From Cristatella mucedo (Eukaryota; Bryozoa; Phylactolaemata; Cristatellidae): a DNA stretch of 64,000 bases. Under the pieces are notes generated by a model that saw only the letters and a program-made list of their open reading frames with translations, was not told where the DNA came from and ran no database searches. A program made the translations under genes and the position numbers. The DNA is taken from positions 5,180,001 through 5,244,000 of the forward strand of contig WPIO01000025.1 in assembly GCA_009760855.2 (NCBI GenBank). Direction: 5' to 3'. Positions 50,035 through 61,190 of this stretch are shown here, in pieces (the first letter of the stretch is position 1; each line of letters opens with the position of its first letter).

Positions 50035-51060
50035 ACAAACATTTTATTAGCCTCATGTCATGTCCCAACACTTTTCGAAAAGGCTGTAGTCAGGCCAGTA
50101 CTCGGGAAACCGACACTAGCCCAAGAGAACTTGGGCAACTTCCGCCTAGTCTCCCTTCTACCGGTCCTGTCAAAGACACTTTAACGAGTCGCGGTAACCA
50201 ACTGAACTCATACATTGAAACTTCAAATCTTGCTAGTAAGTTCTAGTATGGTTTTAGAGCTATTCACTCCACAGAGTCAGCATTGCTTCGGGTATATAAC
50301 AACCTTCCTATGAATGCAGACATGGGTAGATTATCTCTATAGAGCTGCACAGCAATATTAAAACTCGGCGATGCTTAGAGATAAGTATCTCTGCTTGTTT
50401 TGCTCGATCCTTAGGTAGCTTTTGATACAATAGATCACCCAGTTTTTCTTGAGTGCCTCTCATCTCGCCTAGGCATCACTGGCACTGCATTGCAATGGTT
50501 CAGGTCCGACCTCAGTGGGAGACTCCTGAGTATTGATGTGAAGATATAAAGATCATCCGAGGAACCTCTGAAATATGGGGTACCTCAGAGCTCCGTGCTT
50601 GGTCCCGCGATTTTCACGGTTTATACTCTCCTTCTTGCCGATGTGATTGCCAGGCACAATCAAGGCTTTCACTTTTATGCAGATCATACTTAATTGTGCC
50701 TTTGCTTTGTTTCCTGCCAGCCCTCCAGAACATTGAATTCTCTCAACTTCCTTGCTGCATGTACTGATGACATTCGCACATGGTTGATAGCAAACTTTCC
50801 TAAACTGAATGATGACACAAACCAACTAACTGATGATGCGCAAACCAAGTGTGGATCAGAAATTGGAAAGGCTAACGCTCAAAATCGACTCTGCAAGGAT
50901 ATTTCCTGGTGAATCTATACGAATCTAGGTATCATGTTCCAATGCGACCTTTCATTAGACTACCAAATGTGCTCCACAGTCAAGCCTGCCTACTTTCAGC
51001 TAGTTAACATTGCTAAAATTTGGACTTATTTAGACATGGATAAATCTAAAAATTTAAAAT
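50035..51060 (+). mobile_element. LINE-A reverse-transcriptase fragment
   Basis: FEKAVVRPVLGKPTLAQENL, FRLVSLLPVLSKTL, YGFRAIHSTESALLRVYNN and, after frameshifts, an EPLKYGVPQS-type block and FHFYADHT-like degenerate active-site region. A 47-bp piece flanked by tatctct interrupts it at 50339-50385. It ends abruptly near 51060. Confidence 0.68.
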
Positions 51061-52559
51061 AAATTGTTCATGAATTCGACCGAAATTCAATATACCAGTG
51101 CTCGGCAAGCTTAATAGTGTGACCGAGACTAAAGGATACGCTGCCTCCCGCCCGACCACCATCCGGTCTACGAAGCCCGCAGGCCACTTTACTGTCGCTG
51201 GGCTAGGGAAAGAAGAGCGGCAGTTCAATTAAACCTCTTTAAAACGATATCGCATTGCGCCAACAATAGCATGCGGATGAGACAGAACTGCTTAGGAGCC
51301 CTAAGTACGTTAAGCTACGGGGGACGGGGGAAACAGCGAAGCCATCGTTCCCGACGTGGGAGCACACTCGCGTACTCGAGACCTTTTGAAGACAGCAGCA
51401 ATTTACACATATACCAGCCAAAATGACATCGGTGCGACGTCGGCTGAGGTTACGGGGACTCACTAGCGCGGTACACCTCAGCTCGCCGAGGGCTCCCGCT
51501 CGCGTAGGGGGCTACGAACAACATGCTACAGGAGAACGCGAAATATACAAGCCATAAAAGCAGGCGAGCTTATTTCCAGCCAAGCTCACGCGTGGGGTCC
51601 TCGTGGCCTTGTGTTGGTGGCCTCATCGTCAGCGAACGCCAGACATCCATTTGGATGTTATGCTGAGCGAAGCGATAGCGCCAGCTAACTCGACTCTACC
51701 GACGAACGTCGGGTATCCCAAATGCCAAGAGATGAGTCATCGCACGTCCGGGCTCAAGCTCAAAATTCAGACATTACTCGAGCCGGTTACCCCTATTACA
51801 TAACAGTAATCCCAGGCCGCCGTACCTCGTCTGGGTACATAGTATCGAAACGGTGGTGCACTGGATTATGTGCCAGATTATGACTATTATGATGTCTTTC
51901 ACGATTCCGGAACTATAATGACTAAGAACCGGTTGTGTCCTAATCTTTGGTTATGAGCCATACAATTTCCTTAAGTCTTGTAATATTCAGTCCGTGTTGC
52001 TTTAGCCTTTGAGCCAGGCAGAGGTTCAGCTATAGGCTTTAAGCTAGGCGACAGTTCGGCGGCGGCGTTCTGGGCACTTTGCGCGAGTTGCCGTGCGGTA
52101 CGGCCGATACTAGACGCCCGTAACTCTCCGTCACTGTCGAAAAGACTTCTCGGCGCTACGGATTTACCCTTGTATCTGCATTTGGCCTGAGCCTTGGAGC
52201 TAATTTGAGCTCTAGGCCACCACGTGCCTTTGATGGACGTCGTGGCCGCTAGTTAACGTGCGTGACCCTTCGTCTCTGACAAACAGACTTCTCTGAGCTA
52301 TGGCTGTGGACTTGTTACCGGAAGGCATGCGCGCTCTTTATTACTGATGCGTTCCGCTACCGTTGGCTTGCCTGCAGCATGCATTGGTGCTGCATCTATA
52401 TGTCTCTAGCCACGATACAAGGCTTAGAGCGTAAAAAATATTTGCTGTGCTTGGGCTGAGACGGGCACGGCTACGAGCACTGCGTCGGCAGCCTAATACG
52501 GTCTGAACGTGGAAGCCGCTACTACCCGCTCGTAGAGCAGCAGCACCACACGAATTCCC
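51061..52559. other. Intergenic region upstream of Ig-A
   Basis: More CpG-rich than the left part, with no recognised exon, transposon or RNA gene. Probably holds the Ig-A promoter at its right end. Confidence 0.4.
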
Positions 52560-52575
52560 ACGACGACGTCGTCGT
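52560..52575. promoter_or_regulatory. 16-bp perfect palindrome upstream of Ig-A, CRE-like core
   Basis: acgacgacgtcgtcgt is its own inverse, with a GACGTC centre as in ATF/CREB-type sites, about 86 bp before the Ig-A start codon. Promoter function is inference. Confidence 0.25.
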
Positions 52576-52660
52576 CGTCACCATCGTATGTCATGTCATC
52601 GATTGTTCTACGCGATCCATGTATATCGCAAAGAGCCATTTTTGCTCCAAGGACCCGGTC

Positions 52661-53551
52661 ATGGGGAATGTATTTCCTCCCAGTTTATTTGTTGTCCTCT
52701 TGTTTTCAACCTATTGGATCGAACACACTTTTGCAGGTAATAGCTTTTCTTCAAGCCATGCGCCGGCGCCGATAAATTGGCGCAGTCTTGATTAAATTCC
52801 TGTATCCAATCGCTTAGAAAATGAAACCATGGCCAGTGAATTTTACGCGTGCATCAACAAAAGCCTCACCGAAGAACTCGCTGTAAATACCGGAGGCATA
52901 TCTGCGATTAGTCCACGCAACGTCTACGTTAGAATGACGTGCGATATCCGAGGTTATGCGGACGGAACAAGAGCATGGTGGGAGCAAAGGCAAAGCGACG
53001 GTACATTCCTTGTAGTTGTGTCCACCTACAAGAGAGGTCCGGTATCTAGAAACAGTCAATTCATCGCCGACCCAAGAATCTCTGCGTCTCTGAAGTGCAA
53101 CGCATCTACAGGGATAGACGTTTTTGAATTGGTTGTTTTCTTAGGTAGACCTAATGATTTTGGCTCTTATAGGTGCAGCGTTGCACCACTATTTGGAACG
53201 CCGCGACAGCTGAACGCAGGAATGTGGCAATATAGCGTCCTTCCAGAAATAGACAGCTGTTTTACGATAAAAAATAGCCTCTTTGCGATTTTATGGTGTC
53301 TGCTGAGCGACTACGATCCTGCCCAGGGTCATACCGTTACATGGTCATTCGATACGTCGGGCCAAAGTGTGGTGCTCAGGCCAGGCTCCGAGAGCTACTC
53401 CCGCGTGTTTGCCGACTACTCGACGACATTTTCCCTGTACATTCGAACGGCGGCGCTAAGCGAATACCAGCTGTACGCGGTCAGAATCCACGATAGGAGC
53501 AACTTTGTTCTGTCAAGCAGGCAGCTCAAGTTTAGTGGAAGCAAGGCCTAG
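52661..53551 (+). CDS. Ig-A: secreted protein with two Ig-like domains, two exons
   Basis: Exons 52661-52736 and 52818-53551 (TAG) with an 81-bp GT-AG intron join in phase 1 to a 269-residue protein. Exon 1 is exactly a signal peptide, MGNVFPPSLFVVLLFSTYW then IEHTFA. The mature part opens ENETMASEFYACINKS with Asn-linked glycosylation sequons. Ig domain 1 has RMTCDIRGY, a following Trp pair (AWWEQR) and the F-strand DFGSYRC. Ig domain 2 has AILWC and TVTWSF but YQLYAVRI where Y-x-C is expected; instead an additional Cys (DSC) precedes the B strand. No transmembrane segment or anchor is seen, so it is probably secreted. Role unknown; recognition or adhesion would fit the fold. Same architecture as Ig-B at 57034-58032. 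Confidence 0.72.
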
Positions 53552-53840
53552 CCAAAGATTGTCTGCTGTATATGTACAGGCAATACATGTGCGAATGCTT
53601 AGCCTGAATTGCGTTGCGATTTTTGCACCACAGACTTACCAACTTTCTGCGGCGCGTGATGAAATCACTCTATCTTGGTATGTGCACTTTCCGCGTAAAA
53701 ATTGCAATGGAATTGTGATAGAAAATCGGCACGCCTAGTTCGGCAATAATGCATACTAATGACTCCGAGAGTAACCGCCGAGATAGCTCAATAAGCCTTG
53801 CAAAGTACTTTTGCCGTTTGGAGTCGTGTTGCTCAACTAG

Positions 53841-54021
53841 GTGAGCCGTGATGGCACACTAGGTAAGATGGATGCTTTTCAAGACCTCGCACCCGAGGTC
53901 GTGGGTTCGAATCCTGTTGTGGACAATTGTTTATCGCCACTGCAAGCGGCGGTGGTAGCCGTAAAGGCTCTTCTGTCGCTATACAAAATAGGCTGTTAAC
54001 CAGCTAGTATTTACTTATTTA
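53841..54021 (+). repeat. SINE-A copy
   Basis: gtgagccgtgatggcacact, B-box cgtgggttcgaatcctgttg, gccactgcaagcggcggtgg, ggctcttctgtcgctataca and tail tatttacttattt. Possible short target duplication aacta on both sides. Confidence 0.75.
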
Positions 54022-54299
54022 ACTAAAGTTAGTCATTGCTTTTAATCAAGAATAAAACCGCGCTCAAGAGCCAACGAAGTGTGCTGTCATACTGTACCTG
54101 CAGTGATTTTTAACTACCGTAAGCTCTCGGTGATCGATTTTTATTCAAAGTCACCGGAGAATGAGCGACTGGGCAAGAAGTGTGTTGCACTATCGCAGCC
54201 ATGTCCGTCGGTCGACTACTTAGCTCATTTTACAACGCCCGTCGAATCAGGGCTCCTGATTTATCTATCAAGGCCGACCGTCCTTTTTCTAGGAGTGCG

Positions 54300-54375
54300 T
54301 CTGCAGGCGCGCATACGAGGAGTTATGAACGCGAAACGTTGCGATTGCGAAGCAGCGCCGTCGCCATCGCCGCCT

Positions 54376-54439
<64 letters not shown>

Positions 54440-55040
54440 ACGCCTTCGTTGTACGACCGCCGGCGCGCAGTAGCAGCGCTCCTGCACTGTTCCGGCATCG
54501 GTTCGCTTGGGTAAATGAAACTGCGCGAACGACGGACCGTTCGCCGCCGCACGAATTCGGAGTCGTCGCGGCTGCCGAAGCGCTTCCCATTAACGAAAGC
54601 GAGGCCCCCTACCAGGGCTCGGTGCGGAGCAGAGCGGCTGCTATGTAGCTGGGAATTGCAGCGCCGCCGCCAGGTGCGGCGCCGGGCACGAGTCGCTACG
54701 TCAGCTCTCGGCGGCCAGCGGCAGCGCGAGAGCGCGAGCTCGAGCCATCGGAATGCGCCACGCCCCCTCCTCCTTCGCGGCGGCGCGGCGAGAGCCCGCC
54801 TGCGCTGCGCACGTCATCGCCGCCGCTCTATTCTGGGCCCAAAGCTGAGCGCTTTTTTAAATATCGTCTATTATTGCCGTTTATTGCCCGTTATATTGCC
54901 GTTGGCTGAGAGCCTGGAGCTGCGCCCGAACGCTACGTGCACGAAACTCTTACTCTGCGTTACTCCATCTAAAAAACGTCGGCGTCATTCATGTGGAGAA
55001 GCGGCCGCTGCGGCTAGCCGAAGGCGAGTCGCCCAGTAGA
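54300..55040. other. G+C- and CpG-rich segment, possible CpG island
   Basis: Dense CG dinucleotides from 54300 to about 55040 including the (CCG)n array, contrasted with A+T-rich flanks. Could mark a promoter or 5' exon of an unrecognised gene; no convincing reading frame was identified within it. Confidence 0.4.
54367..54439. repeat. (CCG)n trinucleotide array
   Basis: About 24 CCG units inside a G+C-rich, CpG-rich stretch. Frames through it would give poly-Pro, poly-Ala or poly-Arg/Gly. Confidence 0.96.
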
Positions 55041-57033
55041 GGCCCCGCTAGAAAATCTCAAGCTCCATTTCGGGGGTGCCATAATCTGCGCTTCGAATGT
55101 GCACCGACCGGACCTCGACTGTAAATTAACGCACACTCCAATTTTGAAGAACCCACAGTTTGGCAATGAAGGAGCACCTCTCGGCATGCCGCTACAGATT
55201 GGCCTGAAAGGAATTTAGCCATTCATAAATTTTGACAATATGATTTACCCCTTCCAATTTCCCGCCTATTTCCTAATTGCTACTGCCTCAGATGTAAAGA
55301 AATAGCCACTATACCCCACAAACATGGCCTGGCCTTGGTGATCACGACCGCGATAGAATAAAAGTAACAATTTCCGATGTGAAAACTGACCAATGCGCTT
55401 TTTGTGATTCAAATTTTTGCCAGAAAGACTGTCCCAAAACCTGCGGAAACAAGGAAACTTCGTGAAACCGCCTCAGAGGCCCGTCAGAAATGATACGTTT
55501 TGAAGACTCCGATGACCTCCCAGCCATTGTCCCATACTTCAGGGCACTCGGTAACACCCTGAAAGTACAAAGTAGTCCTCTTCAGACTCGACCGACAGCC
55601 TCTATACCCTCACTGATGCAGTGAACATTAACCTTAGGAGTGCCCTTGACGAGCATGTTCTCGTGCATTCTGTCCGCATTCTGCCATACTAGGAAAGCTT
55701 CCGTGTACATTCCGTATCGCGATAGGCATTACAGGCTGCTCGCGAAATTTTGAGCGCTCTCTGTGCCCTTTGGTGTGCTGCGGTTGTAAGGGCTGTACAT
55801 TGAATTATTCGCGCACACACTTCAACTGGTGAGGGTTATGTAAAAGTACCAGTGGTGCGTAGTCTGTCGAATTACGCAAGGCCGGAACACCAGACTGCCG
55901 TGTCGGGGGAGGGGTGGTGCTGGGTCCTTAGAACTGCTTCAATACGGAGCTAACCACATAGAGGTGATCAAAGTTCCGTCGGCGATGCTGTCTGACCCGG
56001 CTTAGCCCTAGCCGATTTATAGATCTTATGCTTGCCTTGTAGGCAGCGGATCTCCTGCGAGTTGGTTCACAGACGACGACGCATCGCGCCATCTTTATGG
56101 ACCAGCGAAGACATTTAAAGCGCCTTTCGTATTGGATGATGGAGACACAGCTACGGTCAGCGTCGATTGATCTGCGCAAAAATATTTCACCGGGCGATTC
56201 GAAAACTTGACTTCTGGATTCTCAATTCTTGACGTTAACTCCGAAGCCATCGGTACGACTCAAATCTTGGCTACGCTCTTGCATACGTGCGAGTCCGTAT
56301 TTCCCCATATCAATAAAAACCCACCAAGCGTAGGCCTTTTTTTATCAAAGCTTATTTCTTCGGAAATACTACCGTTGGTGCGGTTGCGCCCATTGCTTGC
56401 CATGCTTCTGTCAGTTTACCCAACTTGATAGTGCTTTCCTTAGATTTTCCCTGCTGACATCACAAAATCACTTTCGGCTGGCGCTATACGTAAGCGAGAT
56501 AATGGGCTCGCCGTTGTATGCGCCATGCAGCAGCTCACAAGTATCGCAAGATAGACGCTTCCAGAAGCTTATCTTATCGTTCGTGGACATATCGGACTGA
56601 AGAACCCACTGCTTCCTTACACGCTGTCTCTAGTGCTCGTGCATTGCGGTTGCTCAGCGCTCGCGAGAAGAGACATCCGTCGCTAGCAGCTGCCGGAACT
56701 TTAATCTTGGCGGGACGTCTCGTCGGCAAGCGTGCGCGCCTACCTCGCCGATCTGTACGACGCGCCTAGCTGCGGCTAGATATAGAAACGGCACCGGGCG
56801 GCCACGTTGCTTTACTGACGACTACGTCCTAAGACGAGCGCGATAGCAGCTAGCGCGCTCTTTCCGACGCCGGGCTTGCGGAGCGCTGAGCTGCAGATGG
56901 CCGCCATTGTATGCATCGGCAACGACTCGGCCACCAGCGATGCCTCTAAGGGGAAGGACGGTAGGAAAATAAAAATAGCAGTCGGTCTCGCCCGTCGGCC
57001 GCCACCGTTCTCGGCTACTAGAGAGACGCCGTT
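55041..57033. other. Region between the CpG-rich stretch and Ig-B
   Basis: No homology recognised. It holds the presumed 3' UTR of Ig-B next to 57034 and G+C-rich sequence from about 56640. Confidence 0.4.
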
Positions 57034-58032
57034 TTAAGGCGTCGTCGCGGATATGCGCGCCAGCGGGGCCATCGCGGCGGCGGCCGCCGCCAAAAGCAGC
57101 CGGGCGGCGCCACAGCGGCGGCGCGTCGACGGCGGAGCGGCTCGGGACGACAGGGAGTCGCCGACGTAATAGCCGCCGCCGCCAGGCAGGAAAACGTCGA
57201 AGAGGTCGACGCCTAGAGTGATTTCTGCGCTCAGTACGGTGGAGAAGGTTTGCCCGTAGATTTCGACCACGGTGAAGTTGTACTTGCGGTCGCGCTGCTT
57301 GTCCTCGTCCACTTTTCGAATGGCAAGTGAGTAGGCGCCATTCCTAGCCGGAAATGCCGTGAAATCGCCGCGCTGCGACGGCACTTTGATCGCGTCGCCA
57401 AATCGCGCGGGCGGCCACCAGTAGACGCTAGTCGTGTCTTTAAACGTGTACGTAGCCGTCTGACACGTGAGCATAGCGTAGCTGTCCGAGTCGTTGAAGG
57501 TCGTCGGCCGGTTCTGCCAGCAGTTCACCGTGGGTTGAGACCTCGTCACCTTTATGGTGTTCGCCGAAGTGTTGGTTACCGCGGCGGTCCTGGCCCCGCA
57601 GCGGTATTCACCGAACGCCCACGCTTCGGGAAAGCGCGGCAGGAAGGCGAGCCGGTAGAGGACGAACGCGCTCGCCAGGCCGTCGACGCGCGGGCTGTAG
57701 TAGGCGGGGTCGGCCACGAAAAGCGGCGGGTCTACCGCGGCCAGCGAGGTGGTCGCGATTCGTACGTACTCGCCCACGTCGAGCTTTCTTTCCCAGTAAA
57801 CCTCGTCTCCGTCCAGCCACGAAGGATATATTTTTGCCATGCAAGTAAGCAAGATATTACCAGGATTGTAGTCCAAGAATTGCTGGGCGTACACGACGGT
57901 GCGACTATCGTAAATCCGCGCCTCAACTTCCGTCGGAGCGCGCGTGGCAGTCGGCTTGCAGGCTGCGGCTGGTCGAAAAGCGACGGCGGCGGCGGCAGCC
58001 AATAGCGCCGCGAAAGTGCGCGAGCGACTCAT
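57034..58032 (-). CDS. Ig-B: secreted or anchored protein with two Ig-like domains, single exon
   Basis: Uninterrupted 332-residue frame from ATG at 58032 to TAA at 57034. An alanine-rich signal peptide (MSRSRTFAALLAAAAAVAF) is followed by Ig domain 1 with ILLTCMAKIY, VYWERK and AFGEYRCGA, and Ig domain 2 with YAMLTCQTATY, SVYWWPP and KYNFTVVEIYG. The F-strand Cys of domain 2 is missing, and an extra Cys (TVNCW) lies ahead of the B strand. Several N-glycosylation sequons are present (NTS, NDS, NFT). The C-terminus carries an Arg-rich stretch then RLLLAAAAAAMAPLAR, which could be a GPI-anchor signal or membrane anchor. Strong G+C bias in codons compared with Ig-A. Function unknown; paralogous by architecture to Ig-A. 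Confidence 0.72.
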   Translation of the reverse strand: MSRSRTFAALLAAAAAVAFRPAAACKPTATRAPTEVEARIYDSRTVVYAQQFLDYNPGNILLTCMAKIYPSWLDGDEVYWERKLDVGEYVRIATTSLAAVDPPLFVADPAYYSPRVDGLASAFVLYRLAFLPRFPEAWAFGEYRCGARTAAVTNTSANTIKVTRSQPTVNCWQNRPTTFNDSDSYAMLTCQTATYTFKDTTSVYWWPPARFGDAIKVPSQRGDFTAFPARNGAYSLAIRKVDEDKQRDRKYNFTVVEIYGQTFSTVLSAEITLGVDLFDVFLPGGGGYYVGDSLSSRAAPPSTRRRCGAARLLLAAAAAAMAPLARISATTP

Positions 58033-58374
58033 AGCTCACGGTCGGCCGGGAAGCTTCCGCCCGCGAGTCGCCGGCGTCCGGGTCTCCTCGTGCGCTGCAG
58101 GCTCGCTCGCGCGGTGACGTTGATCAAGAGGTGACGCAACCGAAGGTGGCGATGCGTTCGGCTGTCCGCCTCCTGGATGGCTCCCTCGCCAATAGTGAAC
58201 CGTCGCTAGGATCGTACGGATGCCTCAGCAAAAAAAAGATGTCGCTGTAGGCCGCCTCCGCAGCCTCAATTCCGTAGAGGCAGAAGAGCAGCAGGCACTA
58301 TCTAAAGGAAATATCTCGTGCGGCGATACTCCGCCCCATGAGCTGAGTGTGTTGTGAGCGAAGCTACTTCACAA

Positions 58375-59060
58375 TAATAGTAATAATAATAATAACACAT
58401 TTGCATACCACTCAAACAGGACTAAATCTCTTTCTGGGCACTTGACCGCAGAAAAGCGAGCGTACAACAGTCACACACAACACAATGCACAATTTCAGCT
58501 AGTATAAACACGTGACAGGTAATTCGCGAGGACGGAGAAAATATTGCGAGGCACTGCTGAAATTCAACTTCGCTTTTAAATTGCATCAAGCCAGAGGATG
58601 TCGTGATGTCAGTCCGTGGTGAAGTCCAGGCTTTGGGAGCACACGAGCGAGAGGCATGGTCTCGAAAGGATTTGAGGATGGGCAGGGGTACAGCTAAACG
58701 ACTCGAGCGAGAGGAGCGTACGCTACGCCTGGGAAGAAGCCACGAGAGCTGGCTGTTTGTCCGGAGCAAGAGAATAAAGCGACACAAAGTGACCGATAGA
58801 ATCGTGAAGTCGAGGATAGATAAGATTGATAACTAGCTGATTTAACAGCCTCTTTTTGTATAGCGACAGAAGAGTCTTTACGACTATCACCACCACTTGC
58901 AGTGGCGATAAAAGGTCGCCCAACACAGGATTCGAACCCACACCTCGGGGCCGAGGTCGTGAAAGCAACCGCCTTACCCAGTGAGCCATTACGGCTCGCA
59001 AGTCGAAACCCTCAAGCTTTACGAGGAGCCAAAGCTGATTGGTGGAGAGCGATGTAGTGC
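58375..59060 (-). mobile_element. LINE-A 3' fragment carrying a SINE-A
   Basis: Inverse ATT tail at 58375, signature aaatctctttctgggcact, then coding remnants in which the minus strand reads SCAPKAWTSPRTDITTSSG. The sequence resumes at 59000-59060 after the SINE-A insertion at 58814-58999. Confidence 0.68.
58814..58999 (-). repeat. SINE-A copy with 7-bp target duplication
   Basis: Inverse copy flanked by aagtcga at 58807-58813 and 59000-59006, within a LINE-A fragment. Contains cctctttttgtatagcgaca and ggattcgaacccacacctcg. Confidence 0.78.
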
Positions 59061-59219
59061 ATCGCGGCAGGCGTTCACGTGTCAGTGCTGACCGTCGTAG
59101 CAGAGCTAGCCGGAGCAACCGCGCTGACCGATGCTGCAGCACTAACCGTAGTCACAGCTGTGACCGTCGTAGCACCTGGCGGCGTCTCAGGTCTTGTCAT
59201 CGTCGAAGTGTAGTTTGTA

Positions 59220-59535
59220 TGTACGTGTGTATGTGTGAGTTGTATGCCGGCTCCTCTGATGAGCCTGCGATGTGGCATGGACACAGGCCAGTAACCCGCT
59301 AGTGGCCAGATGGTGGATTCACCAACAGGGTCGGCCGATGCACAGCTGTGGTCCGCCTGTGATGTGGTATGGACACAGGCCGGTAACCCGCTGGTGGGGA
59401 GATGGTGGACTGGAGAGTGGAGGAGGGAGAGTCGTGTGAGAGTAGGGGCCGAGGGGAGCCGTGGGCTCTTCGGCTCCGTGCATTGGTAATAATCTGTCGG
59501 TGTTGGGCATCGGCTGGCTCTCTGCTGTGCGAACA
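59220..59535 (-). repeat. Repeat R1, copy 2 (inverted)
   Basis: Inverse of the 4850-5135 sequence with the same internal duplication (plus-strand blocks acaggccagtaacccgctag at 59281 and acaggccggtaacccgctgg at 59375) and the same gagagccagccgatg end. The two copies are 54 kb apart. Confidence 0.65.
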
Positions 59536-59922
59536 AACGACACTCTTAGTCGACAAATAGTTGTATCCTGCTCTGTTTGCACGCGGCTGACAGGGAATGC
59601 CTAGCCGCTGCCTCGGCCGATTCCAGCACGAATCTATTTGGATTTTGAAAACGATTAAAAGCTACCGCTTCGTCCTCATTCATTATTAACCTACCACAAA
59701 ATCAAATTCTTTTGACGAAGAAACGCCATTTTAGAACGTATCATAACCTATCCAGTCGTGATCAAGGGTTGCCAACGCGTCAGTATTTAGGTTTCTGTAT
59801 TCTCCTTGCCGAAACATCCTACCACCACATTACGTCCACTGGAGAACCCATTTGTGTCATACGGAACTGGCCACCCTACGGCGATGATGACCAGCTAATA
59901 TGGCATTGTCTATTTACAGATT

Positions 59923-60345
59923 AATAATAATAATAATGCATTTGATATAGCCCCTTCAGAGAACTCAATCTCTTTCTAGGCAGTTTATAATTCCTGCAAA
60001 GTAAGCACGATCAAATGGTTAGTGGTAGCATGCTCAATAAACAACAAGAATAACATGGCTAGTGGTGACATGCACAAAGTCAGCATGCAAGTTTGGTTAG
60101 TGGTACCATGCACAGTGTCAGCATGCATAAGCACAGAGGACGAATTATTTTTGATTGAGCAGACTTTCGGCAATGGGCTCAGTGCTTATAATAAAAATAA
60201 TAATACATTTGTGTAACACCCTCAGCGAACTGAATCTCTTGCTAGACACTTTACAGATACTGTATGAAAAGCATTACCAAATGGCTGGCGGTAACATCCG
60301 CAAGCACATAGTTTAAGCATGTACATTCACACGAAGAACGCCTAT
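59923..60345 (-). mobile_element. Two consecutive LINE-A 3' tail fragments
   Basis: First piece 59923-60170 begins taataataataatgcattt and contains gaactcaatctctttctagg; second piece 60190-60345 begins ataataatacatttgtg and contains gaactgaatctcttgctaga. Both are inverse, in tandem. Confidence 0.6.
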
Positions 60346-61132
60346 CAGCATCGTTCTACTAAACAGCGGATGACAATTATTTTCCGCATCAGATCCAGTC
60401 AGTACAATGCACGGAGATTGCTGACACGTCTACCTTTAATCACACTACCTCGGGTAACTTACTCATTGCAGCTAATACAGCGTTCTTACGTCGTCGTTTG
60501 GCACAGAGCCAGCTCACTTCTCGCTAATCCCTCTACTAAGAGCACTGAGAGCCGATATTGAAAGTGAGCGGGCTGAATATGAAGCAATGACGCTGCATTA
60601 GCTGGCTGGTCAAGGGGACTGGACAGGGCAGTGACGACGGAGACCCGGGCGAGAGCGGCTGCTCCCGCACTGAGAGCGCTTCCGCCGTATACCCGTATGT
60701 CCGTTGACGCTCGAGCTAAGGTGTTCGTGCGTGTGCGCCATTTCATTAAACTTCAGTGTACTCGTCCGGCGCCCGTTCCATTCCATGAATGCATTGTTTT
60801 TGCACTGTGGAGCGATTGTTCGCTCTGAGCCCACTCGACGGCTGGCGGCAGTTTGTGGTAGATGGATGTCCCCGCATGGATAGATGCTGCCGATGCGGAT
60901 GGGGATGCATCGCGCCAAGGCTGGCGAGTCATCGGCCGAAAGCCGTCGTCCGTCCCTCAACCGCTCACAAGCCGGCGGCTGCTTTCTGATCCCTCGGAGG
61001 GCCAATGCCCAATACTCACTGCCTCGCAAATCACGTATCCTTGCTCATTTGCAACTCAGAATTGGCATGGCCTAACTCTTAACTGTTTAAAGTGATTGGC
61101 CCCAAGGTCACATCGGGGGGGGGGCAAGGTAA

Positions 61133-61190
61133 TGTAATGTATCTCCGTCCGTTACTCCACAAAGCCATAAAGACTATGTGGGATGTCGAA
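61133..61190 (-). mobile_element. LINE-B 3' terminal stub
   Basis: aatgtaatgtatctccgtcc then ccacaaagccataaagacta equals the extreme 3' end of LINE-B in inverse orientation. Confidence 0.6.

Noticed and set aside
52593-52775. 60-codon frame overlapping Ig-A exon 1
   Set aside because: A shadow in another frame; the signal-peptide frame joined to exon 2 explains the region better.
54079-54648. Poly-proline reading frame
   Set aside because: Caused by the (CCG)n array; flanking parts show no recognised domain and all frames are open through the array.
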